Assembly: GCF_000701405.1 (NCBI RefSeq)
Contig: NZ_JNIV01000033.1
Span: 1-45,348 of the forward strand
Length of the DNA stretch: 45,348 nt
Direction: 5' to 3'
Origin: Deinococcus marmoris DSM 12784
GTDB taxonomy: Bacteria; Deinococcota; Deinococci; Deinococcales; Deinococcaceae
The notes beneath the pieces were generated by a model. It searched no databases, had not been told where the DNA came from, and saw only the letters and a list, made by a program, of their open reading frames with translations. Below are positions 27,329 through 36,422 of the stretch, piece by piece. Each line of letters starts with the position of its first letter. Position 1 is the stretch's first letter. Made by a program: the position numbers and the translations under genes.

Positions 27329-28725
27329 CCCCGCCCCCGAATTTCCTCCAGTGTATCCCGCACCAGCAGCTCCCCATCCTTAAACACTGTCCGCATCAGC
27401 GAGCCGGGGAAATCCGTGTCGAAGGTGTAATAGGCCCGCGTGGTCATCCTTCCGTTCTCCATCACCAAGTCCAGCACGCCGTCCTTGCTGCGCTTGCCGG
27501 GATCGGTCACGGGGTCTTTGTAGATGCCCCGGTACGCGCCGTCGATCAGGCCCGCGCTGGCCTTGTAGGCGAAACGCTGGGTGTCGCGGTCCACCTTTTG
27601 CAGCAGCGCCCCGCCCATGCCGAAGGTGACGTTCTCCGCGCTAAAGCCGTCGATCAGCAGGTTCTGCAGAATCTGGGTGATGGTCTGTTCGTCCACCCCG
27701 TCGCCCTGAATCACGCGCACATGGTTGAGGACCTGATAGCCCTTTTTGTTGACCGTGGTGCCAAATTTGGCGGCCAGGGCGCGCACGGCCAGCCGGACCA
27801 TCGCGGGCGGCTCGCCGCTGTCGGGGCGCACGACTAAGGTGCCGCCGCTGTCGATCACCAGTTGGCGCAGCGTTTCGCCCCAGTGGGTGTTGATGGCGTA
27901 TTTCAGGTCATAAGAATCGCTGACCACCGAGTACAGACTGCCCGGCCTGCCGAACTGCGTGACCATGTTGCGGTAGGCGTCCACCTCGTGGTCCTTGCCC
28001 CAACTGGTGATCGTGCTGTGTTCGGCGGCGGGGATGGAGAAGCCCGCGATGTCGGCGTCGTAGTGGTTGCGGGCCACCCGCAGGGCTTCCAGTGTATCGC
28101 TGCCCTGAAAGTTGACCAGATGCGCCAGCGCCCCCAGGCCCGCGCTCTCGCGGCTGCTGACGCCCCGGCTGCCGAAGTCGTGCAGCTTGAAGGGCAGTTC
28201 CGCCGCCGCGTCGTCGCAGGTCTCCGTCAGCGCCTTGCCGATGATCTGACGGATGTGCCAGCTCTGCGTGCAGACCGTGATGGGATACCACACCCGCATC
28301 AGCATGGTCTCGAACCAGCCCACCAGCCACGGCAACTCGGGATCGGTGTTGGTCACGCTCATCAGCACGTTGTGGATGGGAACGAGGGTGCCTTCGGGTA
28401 CGGCTCGCACTTCCAGCGGGAGCCTGCCGCTGTGGACGTTCACCACGCGCATCCAGCCGTCATAGGGAAAGGGTTCGCCGTGCGGTTCGATCAGGCTGCG
28501 GGCTTCCTCCACCATCTCGGCAGTAATGCGCCGCGTCAGGTAACGGTCCAGGATGTATTGCAGCCCAAAAAAGCGCGTGACCGGGTAGCGCCCGCCGCGC
28601 GATTCCAGGTACGAGAACAGCCGCGTGGTGCCGGGGGGGTACTGCAAAAAGTGGCTGCTCTTGTAGCTGTCGGTGTCGATGATCAGGTTGTCGTCGCTCA
28701 GGTGGGGGAGGGCAGTGCGGGTCAT
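27325..28725 (-). CDS. nadV: Nicotinamide phosphoribosyltransferase
   Basis: Makes NMN from nicotinamide and PRPP. The 466-residue protein aligns with vertebrate Nampt: YKSSHFLQYPPGTTRLFSYLESRGG, HDFGSRGVSS (182-191), SIPAAEHSTITSWG with His236 at the position of the phospho-His of human Nampt, and VVRPDSGEPP for phosphoribose. NMN formed here is adenylylated by the NadR at 21633. AGGAGG precedes the ATG; the upstream promoter is AT-rich and framed by repeats. First gene of the operon carrying the restriction-modification genes. Confidence 0.95.
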   Translation of the reverse strand: MTRTALPHLSDDNLIIDTDSYKSSHFLQYPPGTTRLFSYLESRGGRYPVTRFFGLQYILDRYLTRRITAEMVEEARSLIEPHGEPFPYDGWMRVVNVHSGRLPLEVRAVPEGTLVPIHNVLMSVTNTDPELPWLVGWFETMLMRVWYPITVCTQSWHIRQIIGKALTETCDDAAAELPFKLHDFGSRGVSSRESAGLGALAHLVNFQGSDTLEALRVARNHYDADIAGFSIPAAEHSTITSWGKDHEVDAYRNMVTQFGRPGSLYSVVSDSYDLKYAINTHWGETLRQLVIDSGGTLVVRPDSGEPPAMVRLAVRALAAKFGTTVNKKGYQVLNHVRVIQGDGVDEQTITQILQNLLIDGFSAENVTFGMGGALLQKVDRDTQRFAYKASAGLIDGAYRGIYKDPVTDPGKRSKDGVLDLVMENGRMTTRAYYTFDTDFPGSLMRTVFKDGELLVRDTLEEIRGRG

Positions 28726-28757
28726 GGTGGAACCTCCTGTGGTCCTTCGTTCTGTTG

Positions 28758-28796
28758 CTCATAATTAAAAATTAGACTATGAGTAGTATGAGTCAA
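28758..28796 (-). promoter_or_regulatory. Promoter and operator-like repeats of the Nampt operon
   Basis: On the minus strand: -35 TTGACT (28796-28791), 16-bp spacer, -10 TAATTT (28774-28769). TATGAGT occurs twice in tandem on the plus strand (28778-28784, 28787-28793) and once inverted as CTCATA (28758-28763), so three half-sites cover the promoter. The pattern suggests a dedicated repressor. Confidence 0.6.
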
Positions 28797-28924
28797 GCGT
28801 CTCTCGTTCCTGCCTTCTCTGGACCGGATGGGACTTTTCTCGCACTTTAGACCCCACTGGGGGGCCTCTGTCAGATGGGAAGTCATTCATACCCGCGTGG
28901 CGGGGCTGCCTTTAGCATTCCTTC

Positions 28925-31450
28925 ATGACTGCGCGGCTGTGGCCCTCCTTCCTGCTTCTCACCGCCGCATTGATCGGCTGTGGCGCTGCGCCGGGGCAGG
29001 CCGGGGCCACGCTGCCCCCCCAGCCCCAGGAGCAGCCACACGCCCAACCGCCGGAAACGCCGCCCCTGCCCACCGCCAATCTGTCGCGCGTCAACTGGAG
29101 CGCCGCCACTACCTGGCCCGGCGGCAAGCTTCCGGCAGCCGGGCAGACCGTGACCCTGCCCGCTGGCAAGCGCGTGGTGCTGGACGTGTCGCCCCCTGAT
29201 CTGGCGGGCCTGACCATTCCGGCGGGCAGTGCGCTGGAATTTGCCGGGCAGGACCTGACCCTGCGTGCCGGGTGGATCATGCTGCACGGCGAACTGCGCG
29301 TGGGCAGCGAGGCCAGTCCCTTCACCCACCGCGCCGAGATCGTGCTGACCGATCAGACGCCCGGCGAGGACGTGATGGGCATGGGGGACCGCGTGATCGG
29401 CGTGATGGGCGGCGCGCTTGAACTGCACGGATCGCCCCGGCTGGCCTGGACCCGCCTCGGGGCCACCGCCCCGGCAGGCAGCCGCACCCTGACCCTGGAC
29501 CGTGCCCCCGACTGGGCGGCAGGCGATACCCTGACCCTGACCAGCACCGACTTTAACCCCTCCCAGACCGAGGAAGTGGCCGTGCAAAGCGTTTCTGCCA
29601 GGACCGTCACGCTGGCCCTGCCGTTGAAGTACACGCACTGGGGCCAGGATGCAAAGTTTGGAACGCGCACCGTCTCCGAGCGCGCGGAGGTGGGCCTGCT
29701 CACGCGCAATATCCGTATCAGCGCGGGCGAAGATGCCCTGAAGACGGGGCTGGGCGCACAGATCATGGTGATGGCCGGGGGGCAGGCCCGCATCGAGGGC
29801 GCGGAACTGATGCGGGTGGGCCAGCGCAATGCCCTGCGCCGCTACCCGGTCCACTTTCATCAGGTGGGCGACGCCTCGGCCTCGTATGTGCGGGGCAACA
29901 GCATCCACGCCTCGTTCAACCGCTGCGTCACCATCCACGGCACGCAGAATCTGCGCGTGCAGGACAACGTGACCTACGACAGCGTGGGCCACTGCCTGTT
30001 TCTGGAGGACGGCGACGAAACCGGCAACACCCTGTCCGGCAACCTGATCACGCGGGTGCGCGCCCCCGATAAAAAGCGCGGCGAGACGCCGTTGCTGGAT
30101 AGCGACAAGCGCCCGGCGGCGTTCTGGCTCACCAATCCGGCCAACACGGTCACGGGCAACGTGGCGGCGGGGGTGGACGGTATGGGCTTCTGGTACGCGC
30201 TGCCCGAACATCCCACCGGACTGGCCACCGAGCGCGGCAAAACCATCTGGCCGCGCCGCACACCGCTGAGGGTGTTCAGCAATAACCTCGCCCACAGCGG
30301 CGATACCGGTCTGAACGTGGACGACGGCCCCCGCCCCGACGGCACCACCGAGAGCGCCTATTACCAGCCCCTGAGCAACCCGGCGGACGGGAAATCGGCG
30401 GGCGTGCGCGCCAGCTTTCTGGGCTTCACCGCCTATAAACAGCGCGATCACGGCGTCTGGCTGCGCGGCGCGGGCCTGATGCTGGGCGGCGCGACGCTGG
30501 CCGACAACGGCGTGGGCGCAACCTTCGCTGCCAACGACTCGCTGATGGACGGCGCGTTGCTGGTGGGCGAGACCCCCAACCTGGGCACCCCCGAGGACTG
30601 GGAGGCGAAGGGGACGGGGGGCCGCAGCCTGCCCCGCCCCTGGGACGCGGCGTTTCCGGTGCGCGGTTTCCAGTTCTATGACGGTCACGTATCCATCCAG
30701 AACAGCGCCGTCGCCGCCTTCAAATCCACCTCCGTGCGGCAGGCCAGCGGCCTGGGCTACCTGACCGGTAACGCCTTCGCGCTGGAGCCGCAGAACGACG
30801 CGCGCGGCCTGTCCTGGCTGGACGACAGCGCCCGTGTGTACTTCCCACCCGCCAAAGCGGGAATGGACGGCGATCTGGCCGCTACCTTCCTGGACGCGGA
30901 CGGCAGCGTGAGCGGCGCGGCGGGCAAGACCGTCACCGCCAGCCCCCTGCTGAAAGATGCCTCCGACTGCGCGGCAAAAACGGTCTGGAATGCCAGCCTG
31001 TGCGCGGGTCAGTACGCCCACCTGTGGCTGAACGACACGACGGGCGGCAAAATTGCGCCGCTGAACGTCAAGAACGCGCGTGGTACGGCCATCAGCCTCA
31101 GCGGCACGCCGGGGAACAGCACCGACGACTTCCACACCAGCGTGCGCCTGAATGAAACCTATGCGCTTACGCCGTCCGGGGCCTCGGCCCACCTGCGCCT
31201 GGGCTTTGGCGGGCGCAGACCCGGCGACACCCTGCGCCTGAGCCTGCCCGCGTCTGGCGAGCCGATCCTCTACCGCGACTGGTGGGTGGACGAGCGTAAC
31301 CGCCTCAAAAAAGTGTCGCTGGCTGACTTGGACAAATCCACAGGCGACAGCTACGCGCTGGAAGGCGGCAGATTGCACCTGAAACTGGTGGTGCAGAAGG
31401 ATCGCGACTATGCCGTGGTGGACGTGTGTGCAGCGGCGCTGTGTAAATAG
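28925..31450 (+). CDS. G8-domain lipoprotein with right-handed beta-helix
   Basis: An 841-residue exported protein. Residues 1-20 are a lipoprotein signal with lipobox LIGC, then a Pro/Gln-rich linker. A G8 domain begins near 60 (NWSAATTWPGGKLPAAGQTVTLPAGKRVVLDVS). A beta-helix follows, with HFHQVGDASASYVRGNSIHASFNRCVTIHGTQNLRVQDN and later HGVWLRGAGLMLGGATL. This arrangement resembles CEMIP/TMEM2-type proteins, which act on polysaccharides such as hyaluronan; bacterial members are little studied. TAGCAT (28913-28918) is 6 nt before the ATG (leaderless). Confidence 0.82.
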   Translation: MTARLWPSFLLLTAALIGCGAAPGQAGATLPPQPQEQPHAQPPETPPLPTANLSRVNWSAATTWPGGKLPAAGQTVTLPAGKRVVLDVSPPDLAGLTIPAGSALEFAGQDLTLRAGWIMLHGELRVGSEASPFTHRAEIVLTDQTPGEDVMGMGDRVIGVMGGALELHGSPRLAWTRLGATAPAGSRTLTLDRAPDWAAGDTLTLTSTDFNPSQTEEVAVQSVSARTVTLALPLKYTHWGQDAKFGTRTVSERAEVGLLTRNIRISAGEDALKTGLGAQIMVMAGGQARIEGAELMRVGQRNALRRYPVHFHQVGDASASYVRGNSIHASFNRCVTIHGTQNLRVQDNVTYDSVGHCLFLEDGDETGNTLSGNLITRVRAPDKKRGETPLLDSDKRPAAFWLTNPANTVTGNVAAGVDGMGFWYALPEHPTGLATERGKTIWPRRTPLRVFSNNLAHSGDTGLNVDDGPRPDGTTESAYYQPLSNPADGKSAGVRASFLGFTAYKQRDHGVWLRGAGLMLGGATLADNGVGATFAANDSLMDGALLVGETPNLGTPEDWEAKGTGGRSLPRPWDAAFPVRGFQFYDGHVSIQNSAVAAFKSTSVRQASGLGYLTGNAFALEPQNDARGLSWLDDSARVYFPPAKAGMDGDLAATFLDADGSVSGAAGKTVTASPLLKDASDCAAKTVWNASLCAGQYAHLWLNDTTGGKIAPLNVKNARGTAISLSGTPGNSTDDFHTSVRLNETYALTPSGASAHLRLGFGGRRPGDTLRLSLPASGEPILYRDWWVDERNRLKKVSLADLDKSTGDSYALEGGRLHLKLVVQKDRDYAVVDVCAAALCK

Positions 31451-31476
31451 AGGCAACTGGTAAAGAGCGGCAACAG

Positions 31477-31507
31477 AAAAGGGGAGAGGCGACAATGGCC
31501 TCTCCCC
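31477..31507 (-). terminator. Rho-independent terminator between convergent genes
   Basis: Perfect 10-bp arms (GGGGAGAGGC 31481-31490; GCCTCTCCCC 31498-31507), 7-nt loop, and AAAA at 31477-31480, which is a T-run on the minus strand. It serves the reductase gene at 31522 and may also stop the G8-protein transcript. Confidence 0.8.
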
Positions 31508-31521
31508 CACGCTTCAACTGC

Positions 31522-32364
31522 TCAGTCCTTCTTCTGCCCGAAGCCCATCGCCTGGAAGGTCTGGTACTGAAAGCCGCCGCCCAGCATGTTCTGCCCGCCG
31601 TCTACCGGCAGGATCACGCCGGTCACGTAGCTGGCCGCGTCGCTGACCAGAAACAGCGCGGCATTGGCGATGTCCTGCGGAATGCCCATGCGGCCCAGCG
31701 GCACGGATCCGGCCACCCGGCTGCGGCTGGCCTCGTCTGGGGCCAGCCGCGCCATGCCCTCTGTGCCGTCGATGGGGCCGGGGATGATGGCGTTGACGCG
31801 GATGCCGCGCAGGCCCCACTCGATGGCCAGCGTGCGCGTCAGCATGTCCACCCCGGCCTTGGCCGCCACCACATGCGCCTGCATGGGCACCGGGATGCCG
31901 TAGGCGCTGATGCTCAGCACGTTGCCGCCGGGGGTCTTTAAGTTGGCCGAGGCCGCCTTGATGGTGTTGTAGGTGCCCAGCAGATCGATATCCACCACGG
32001 TCTTGAAGCCGTTGGGGCTGATGCCGTCCACCGGGGCCGGGAAGTTGCCCGCTGCCCCGGCCAGCACGATGTCGAAGTCGCCAAATTTCTCGTTGGCCTG
32101 CGCCACAGCCGCCTCCAGCGCCGCGAAGTCGCGCACATCGGCGCTGACACCCAGTGCCCGCCCGCCCGCGTCCTCGATGCCCTGGGCGGCCTTCTGCGCT
32201 TTCTCCAGATTGCGGCCCAGAATGGTGACCGCGCAACCGTGCGCCGCGAAACTCTGTGCGATGCCCAGGTTGATGCCGCTGCCGCCGCCGGTAATCAGCG
32301 CGTGCTTGCCCGCCAGCAGGTCAGGGCGGAAGGTGGATTCGGGTGTGCCTGGATTGAGGGTCAT
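31522..32364 (-). CDS. SDR family reductase, 2,4-dienoyl-CoA reductase-like
   Basis: A 280-residue short-chain dehydrogenase. The cofactor motif is [10 protein letters not shown] (25-34). [32 protein letters not shown] is the pattern of peroxisomal-type 2,4-dienoyl-CoA reductases; as in that group the standard YxxxK is altered (HVVAAKAG, with no Tyr at the usual place). It would reduce 2,4-dienoyl-CoA with NADPH when unsaturated fatty acids are degraded. AAGGAG precedes the ATG at 5 nt. It lies 123 bp downstream of the dienoyl-CoA isomerase gene on the same strand. Confidence 0.82.
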   Translation of the reverse strand: MTLNPGTPESTFRPDLLAGKHALITGGGSGINLGIAQSFAAHGCAVTILGRNLEKAQKAAQGIEDAGGRALGVSADVRDFAALEAAVAQANEKFGDFDIVLAGAAGNFPAPVDGISPNGFKTVVDIDLLGTYNTIKAASANLKTPGGNVLSISAYGIPVPMQAHVVAAKAGVDMLTRTLAIEWGLRGIRVNAIIPGPIDGTEGMARLAPDEASRSRVAGSVPLGRMGIPQDIANAALFLVSDAASYVTGVILPVDGGQNMLGGGFQYQTFQAMGFGQKKD

Positions 32365-32377
32365 GGATTCTCCTTCG

Positions 32378-32409
32378 GAGGGTCAAAAAGTCTAAGGGTC
32401 AAAAGGTTG
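32378..32409. repeat. Short GGGTC/AAAAGTC intergenic repeat upstream of the reductase
   Basis: GGAGGGTCAAAAAGTC followed by TAAGGGTCAAAAGG; the same phrase occurs upstream of hisD (9584-9618). It lies next to the ribosome binding site. The rest of the 123-bp gap shows nothing else. Confidence 0.4.
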
Positions 32410-32487
32410 AAGAGCGAGCGGGATTCGCTCCATCTCTTCCTGTACGCAGGAACTGGGAACAAGGGGGGACGTGATCAGCCCCGCCGC

Positions 32488-33228
32488 CTACTTCTTCAGC
32501 GCGTTCTGCAAGCCTTCCACCGTCATGTGATGCGCGTTCCATTCTACGGCGTTTTGCAGACTCTGGGCGTGCGGCAGGTCATCGGTCAGGGCGCGCTTGG
32601 TGCCTTCCAGCGCCTTGGGCGAGAGGGCCACCAGTTGGGCGGCCAGTTCCTCGGCCCGTTTAAACAGTTCCTCGGGCGAGTCCAGCACCTCCGTGACCAG
32701 CCCCCAGATCTCGGCGGTCTCGGCGTCAATCGGTTCCCCCGTCAGCGCCAGATGCGCGGTGCGCCCGCGTCCGATCAGGTGCGGCAGGCGCTGCAAGCCG
32801 CCCAGATCGGCGGCGATGCCCAGCTTGACTTCCGGCAGGCTGAAGCGGGCGTCGCTGCTACAGATGCGGATGTCCGCCCCGCTGATCAGCTCCAGCCCCG
32901 CGCCGATGCACCAGCCGTGTACGGCGGCGATCACCGGAATGGGCAGCGCGGCCAGCCCCTCGGTGGCGGCGTGCATCTCGTCCACCACGGCCTTGAATCC
33001 GGCCACATCGCCCAGCACTGGTCCGATCTGGCCCGCGTTGGTCTTCACGTCCAGCCCGGCGCTGAAGATCTTCTCGCCGCGCAGGATCAGCACACGGGCG
33101 TCTGCCAGGTCGGCCAGGGCCTGTGGCATCTCGCGCCAGAAGTCCGGCCCCATGCTGCCCATCTTGGCAATCAGTGTCAGGGTGGCCACTTCGCCCTGCC
33201 GCGAGAGGCGAACGGTTTGATAGTTCAT
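32488..33228 (-). CDS. Enoyl-CoA hydratase family, dienoyl-CoA isomerase-like
   Basis: A 246-residue crotonase-fold enzyme. The oxyanion-hole segments are KIFSAGLDV and [37 protein letters not shown], with Asp in the middle, and the C-terminal [15 protein letters not shown]...[13 protein letters not shown] match delta-3,5-delta-2,4-dienoyl-CoA isomerase (ECH1) better than plain hydratases. With the downstream reductase it would process double bonds for beta-oxidation. TAGACT (minus strand, 33241-33236) lies 7 nt before the ATG (leaderless). Confidence 0.82.
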   Translation of the reverse strand: MNYQTVRLSRQGEVATLTLIAKMGSMGPDFWREMPQALADLADARVLILRGEKIFSAGLDVKTNAGQIGPVLGDVAGFKAVVDEMHAATEGLAALPIPVIAAVHGWCIGAGLELISGADIRICSSDARFSLPEVKLGIAADLGGLQRLPHLIGRGRTAHLALTGEPIDAETAEIWGLVTEVLDSPEELFKRAEELAAQLVALSPKALEGTKRALTDDLPHAQSLQNAVEWNAHHMTVEGLQNALKK

Positions 33229-33278
33229 ATTTGACAGTCTAGCGTCTGCGCTTGCACCGGGTCTAAAGTGGATCGCCC

Positions 33279-33307
33279 TTGACTTTTGCTCTGGGCTGAA
33301 CTATATT
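33279..33307 (+). promoter_or_regulatory. Strong sigma-A-type promoter not facing any known gene
   Basis: TTGACT (33279-33284), a 17-bp spacer and TATATT (33302-33307): the best vegetative promoter in the window. The only genes nearby are on the opposite strand. Confidence 0.65.
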
Positions 33308-33313
33308 TACGTT

Positions 33314-33474
33314 TCTGGCCTGAGAGGGCCATGCAGTATAGACCACGATGTACAGATGCACTTGAGGGCGGCGTCCACCTCTGGGAACCTTAAAAACGGA
33401 CGCGCGAACAGAGACTCGGGAGAAGACCCGTGAGCTTTGAACCCCAGAAGGGAGCTTTGAACGGCTCTCTTTTT
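33314..33474 (+). ncRNA. Candidate small RNA (about 160 nt)
   Basis: From the expected start near 33314 to the T-run at 33474 there is no open frame of note, but several hairpins: TGGCC/GGCCA, GCGTCC/GGACGC, CGGGaga/gacCCG, and a final 6-bp stem with 8-nt loop followed by five T (33450-33474), a good terminator. GAGCTTTGAAC is repeated at 33432-33442 and 33452-33462. Not recognised as 6S, SRP, RNase P, tmRNA or Y RNA. Confidence 0.5.
33450..33474 (+). terminator. Terminator of the candidate small RNA
   Basis: A 6-bp stem (33450-33455 with 33464-33469, one G:U pair), an 8-nt loop, and TTTTT at 33470-33474. It directly abuts the mqnA stop codon on the other strand. Confidence 0.6.
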
Positions 33475-34323
33475 CTATCTCCCTTCCTGCCCTGGCCTCT
33501 GCCCAAAGCACAGCGGCGCATGGTCCGGCACGGCCTTGGCGGCGAATTCCTCCAGGCCCAATCTGTCCGGCGCTTCCAGGTGATAGCGGAAGTTCCACAG
33601 GTAATGCTGCACCACCCGCTCAGGCAGCCCCAGCATTGCTGCGTGCCGTGTCGCCACATCTGCCAGATGCCCGATGCCGTGCCTGCGGGCCACGCGCATG
33701 GCCTGCACCAGCTCCGGCGGCGGCGGACGGTCCTTGCGGTAGGCCCACACGGCGAAGGTGAAGGGGTGCCCGGTCAGGCGGAACCAGTCCTCGGCCAGAT
33801 CAGTGACGGTGATGCCGCGCCCGCTGTTCGGCAGCGTGGTCATGGTGCGCTCTGCGGTCAGCGGCCCCACCACGCGGTACCACTCACGCAGGGCGCTGTC
33901 ACCGATGCGGAGTACGCCGTCGTAACCGCTGCTCAGCAATTCCTCGGCCTCGCCCTCGGCGCGTTCCAGGGTGGGGGAGAGGCCACGCCCGTGCAGCAGC
34001 ACCTCCAGCAGCGCCACGCTCATGGCCGACTGGGCGGTCAGGGCAATCCGGCGCAGGTCCTCCAGCGGGCGGGTATGGAACAGATTGACCGAGTACACCG
34101 GCCCCAGCACGCTCACGCTGAAATCGGGCAGGGCTTCCAGAATGTCGGCGTGACGGATGAATTCCACCGCGCTGATGTTGGCGATGTCCACCTCGCCCGC
34201 CAGCAGCGCCGCGTTCATCTGCGTCGGCACGCCCGTGATGGCGCTGACGCCCGGCGGCAATTCCAGCGAATCGAGAATCGGGGCGACGTTGGTGAAGTGA
34301 ATCCATCCGGCGCGGTAGGTCAT
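33475..34323 (-). CDS. mqnA: Chorismate dehydratase MqnA
   Basis: First step of the futalosine pathway to menaquinone: dehydrates chorismate to 3-enolpyruvylbenzoate. The 282-residue protein has the periplasmic-binding-like fold of the family: AGWIHFTNVAPILDSLELP, GVPTQMNAALLAGEVDIANISAVEF, and the later RIGDSALRE and DLAEDWFRLTGHPFTFAVWAYRKD. The ATG at 34323 is 4 nt after the upstream stop; in-frame codons further up belong to the upstream gene's 3' end. Last gene of the mqnE operon. Confidence 0.92.
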   Translation of the reverse strand: MTYRAGWIHFTNVAPILDSLELPPGVSAITGVPTQMNAALLAGEVDIANISAVEFIRHADILEALPDFSVSVLGPVYSVNLFHTRPLEDLRRIALTAQSAMSVALLEVLLHGRGLSPTLERAEGEAEELLSSGYDGVLRIGDSALREWYRVVGPLTAERTMTTLPNSGRGITVTDLAEDWFRLTGHPFTFAVWAYRKDRPPPPELVQAMRVARRHGIGHLADVATRHAAMLGLPERVVQHYLWNFRYHLEAPDRLGLEEFAAKAVPDHAPLCFGQRPGQEGR

Positions 34324-34327
34324 GGTG

Positions 34328-34801
34328 TCACCAGAAATCCATCGGATCAGGCCGTTGACTGTCATCAAAACCTAGTGCTGTGAGATCGGTAGATGTGACA
34401 GTCTCAGGTGCGTCGGGCCAGAGAGTTTCGATAATGTCAATCAGGAATCGCAAGGTCAATTCTGTGACATTTCGCTGTACCTGCCCTATTAAGGCATATT
34501 GCTCCAAAATTTTTTGACCGGATTCCCCTTCTTGCTCCAGTCTTGAATAAAGTAAACCAGCCTCAAGAAAACCGCTGTCCTGGGCTAGAACGATGCTGGC
34601 CCCATGACGAAACATCATGGCGTAAGGCCACTGAGCATTTGCGAGATTGGGAGTGTTATGAAAGTCATCGATTGGTATCTGAAACGCTCTCTGTAACACC
34701 TCAGTAAATTGCCGAGTATCTTCTTGAAGAACAGGATCCGAACTGGCATAACGTTCTGCATCGAGGCGGGACTTGATGAGATCGCTCTTTGTATAAATCA
34801 C
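34328..34801 (-). CDS. Unknown protein inside the menaquinone operon, AT-rich
   Basis: 157 residues, mixed alpha/beta, acidic. It reads VIYTKSDLIKSRLDAERYASSDPVLQEDTRQF at the start and contains PYAMMFRHGASIVLAQDSGFLEAGLLYSRLEQEGESG. No known family recognised. Start is a GTG overlapping the upstream stop (GTGA). DNA is noticeably AT-richer than its operon partners, suggesting later insertion, yet spacing on both sides is very tight (overlap upstream, 4 nt downstream). Confidence 0.65.
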   Translation of the reverse strand: MIYTKSDLIKSRLDAERYASSDPVLQEDTRQFTEVLQRAFQIPIDDFHNTPNLANAQWPYAMMFRHGASIVLAQDSGFLEAGLLYSRLEQEGESGQKILEQYALIGQVQRNVTELTLRFLIDIIETLWPDAPETVTSTDLTALGFDDSQRPDPMDFW

Positions 34802-35157
34802 GAAACCACCTGCACGCTCACCGCGTGCCACTCAGCTTCGAGTCGGGCATACACTCGCAAAAAACTCTGGATGCGTTCGCCATCGGCGTAAAGTGTGCCG
34901 CGCGTGATGGCCGTGTCGCCGAACACGCGCGAGGCGTGGCGCTCGAAGACCAGGGTGACGGGTGGGTTGCGGGCCATGCCGTCCAGCGCGTCCCGCTTGA
35001 ATACCACCTGTCCGTCCGGGAAAAAGGCCAGCCAGTCGTCGTGCAGCACCCTTGCCATCTCATCGGGGCTGCGGCGGTGGTAGGCGGCGTTCCAGCGGTC
35101 ATCGAGGAGCAGCACAGCGTCGAGGTCAGTCTGGGAGGTGTCATTCAGCGGCAGCAC
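34798..35157 (-). CDS. NTF2-like (DUF4440-type) protein
   Basis: A 119-residue cone-shaped-fold protein: LLLDDRWNAAYHRRSPDEMARVLHDDWLAFFPDG is the typical DUF4440/SnoaL-like start, followed by GDTAITRGTLYADGERIQSFLRVYARLEAEWHAVSVQVV. Such proteins can be small enzymes or binding proteins; role unknown. GGAGG lies 7 nt before a GTG start. It sits between mqnE and the unknown gene, overlapping the latter by 4 nt. Confidence 0.78.
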   Translation of the reverse strand: MLPLNDTSQTDLDAVLLLDDRWNAAYHRRSPDEMARVLHDDWLAFFPDGQVVFKRDALDGMARNPPVTLVFERHASRVFGDTAITRGTLYADGERIQSFLRVYARLEAEWHAVSVQVVS

Positions 35158-35193
35158 GTTGCAGCCTCCGAACTGACGGGAACGGCGTCCTGC

Positions 35194-36324
<1,131 letters not shown>

Positions 36325-36422
36325 AGCCAACACCTCATGAGACTCAGGATACGCCCGGCGCTGGCCTGAAAGTGTCCCATTCGCCCGATAAGGAGGCCAT
36401 GAAGACCGCGTAAGGTGTCGGG

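Noticed and set aside
28883..31510. 875-codon minus-strand open frame opposite the G8-domain gene
   Set aside because: The opposite frame has a signal peptide, domain motifs and a leaderless promoter; this one gives His/Gln/Gly-rich text with no family pattern.
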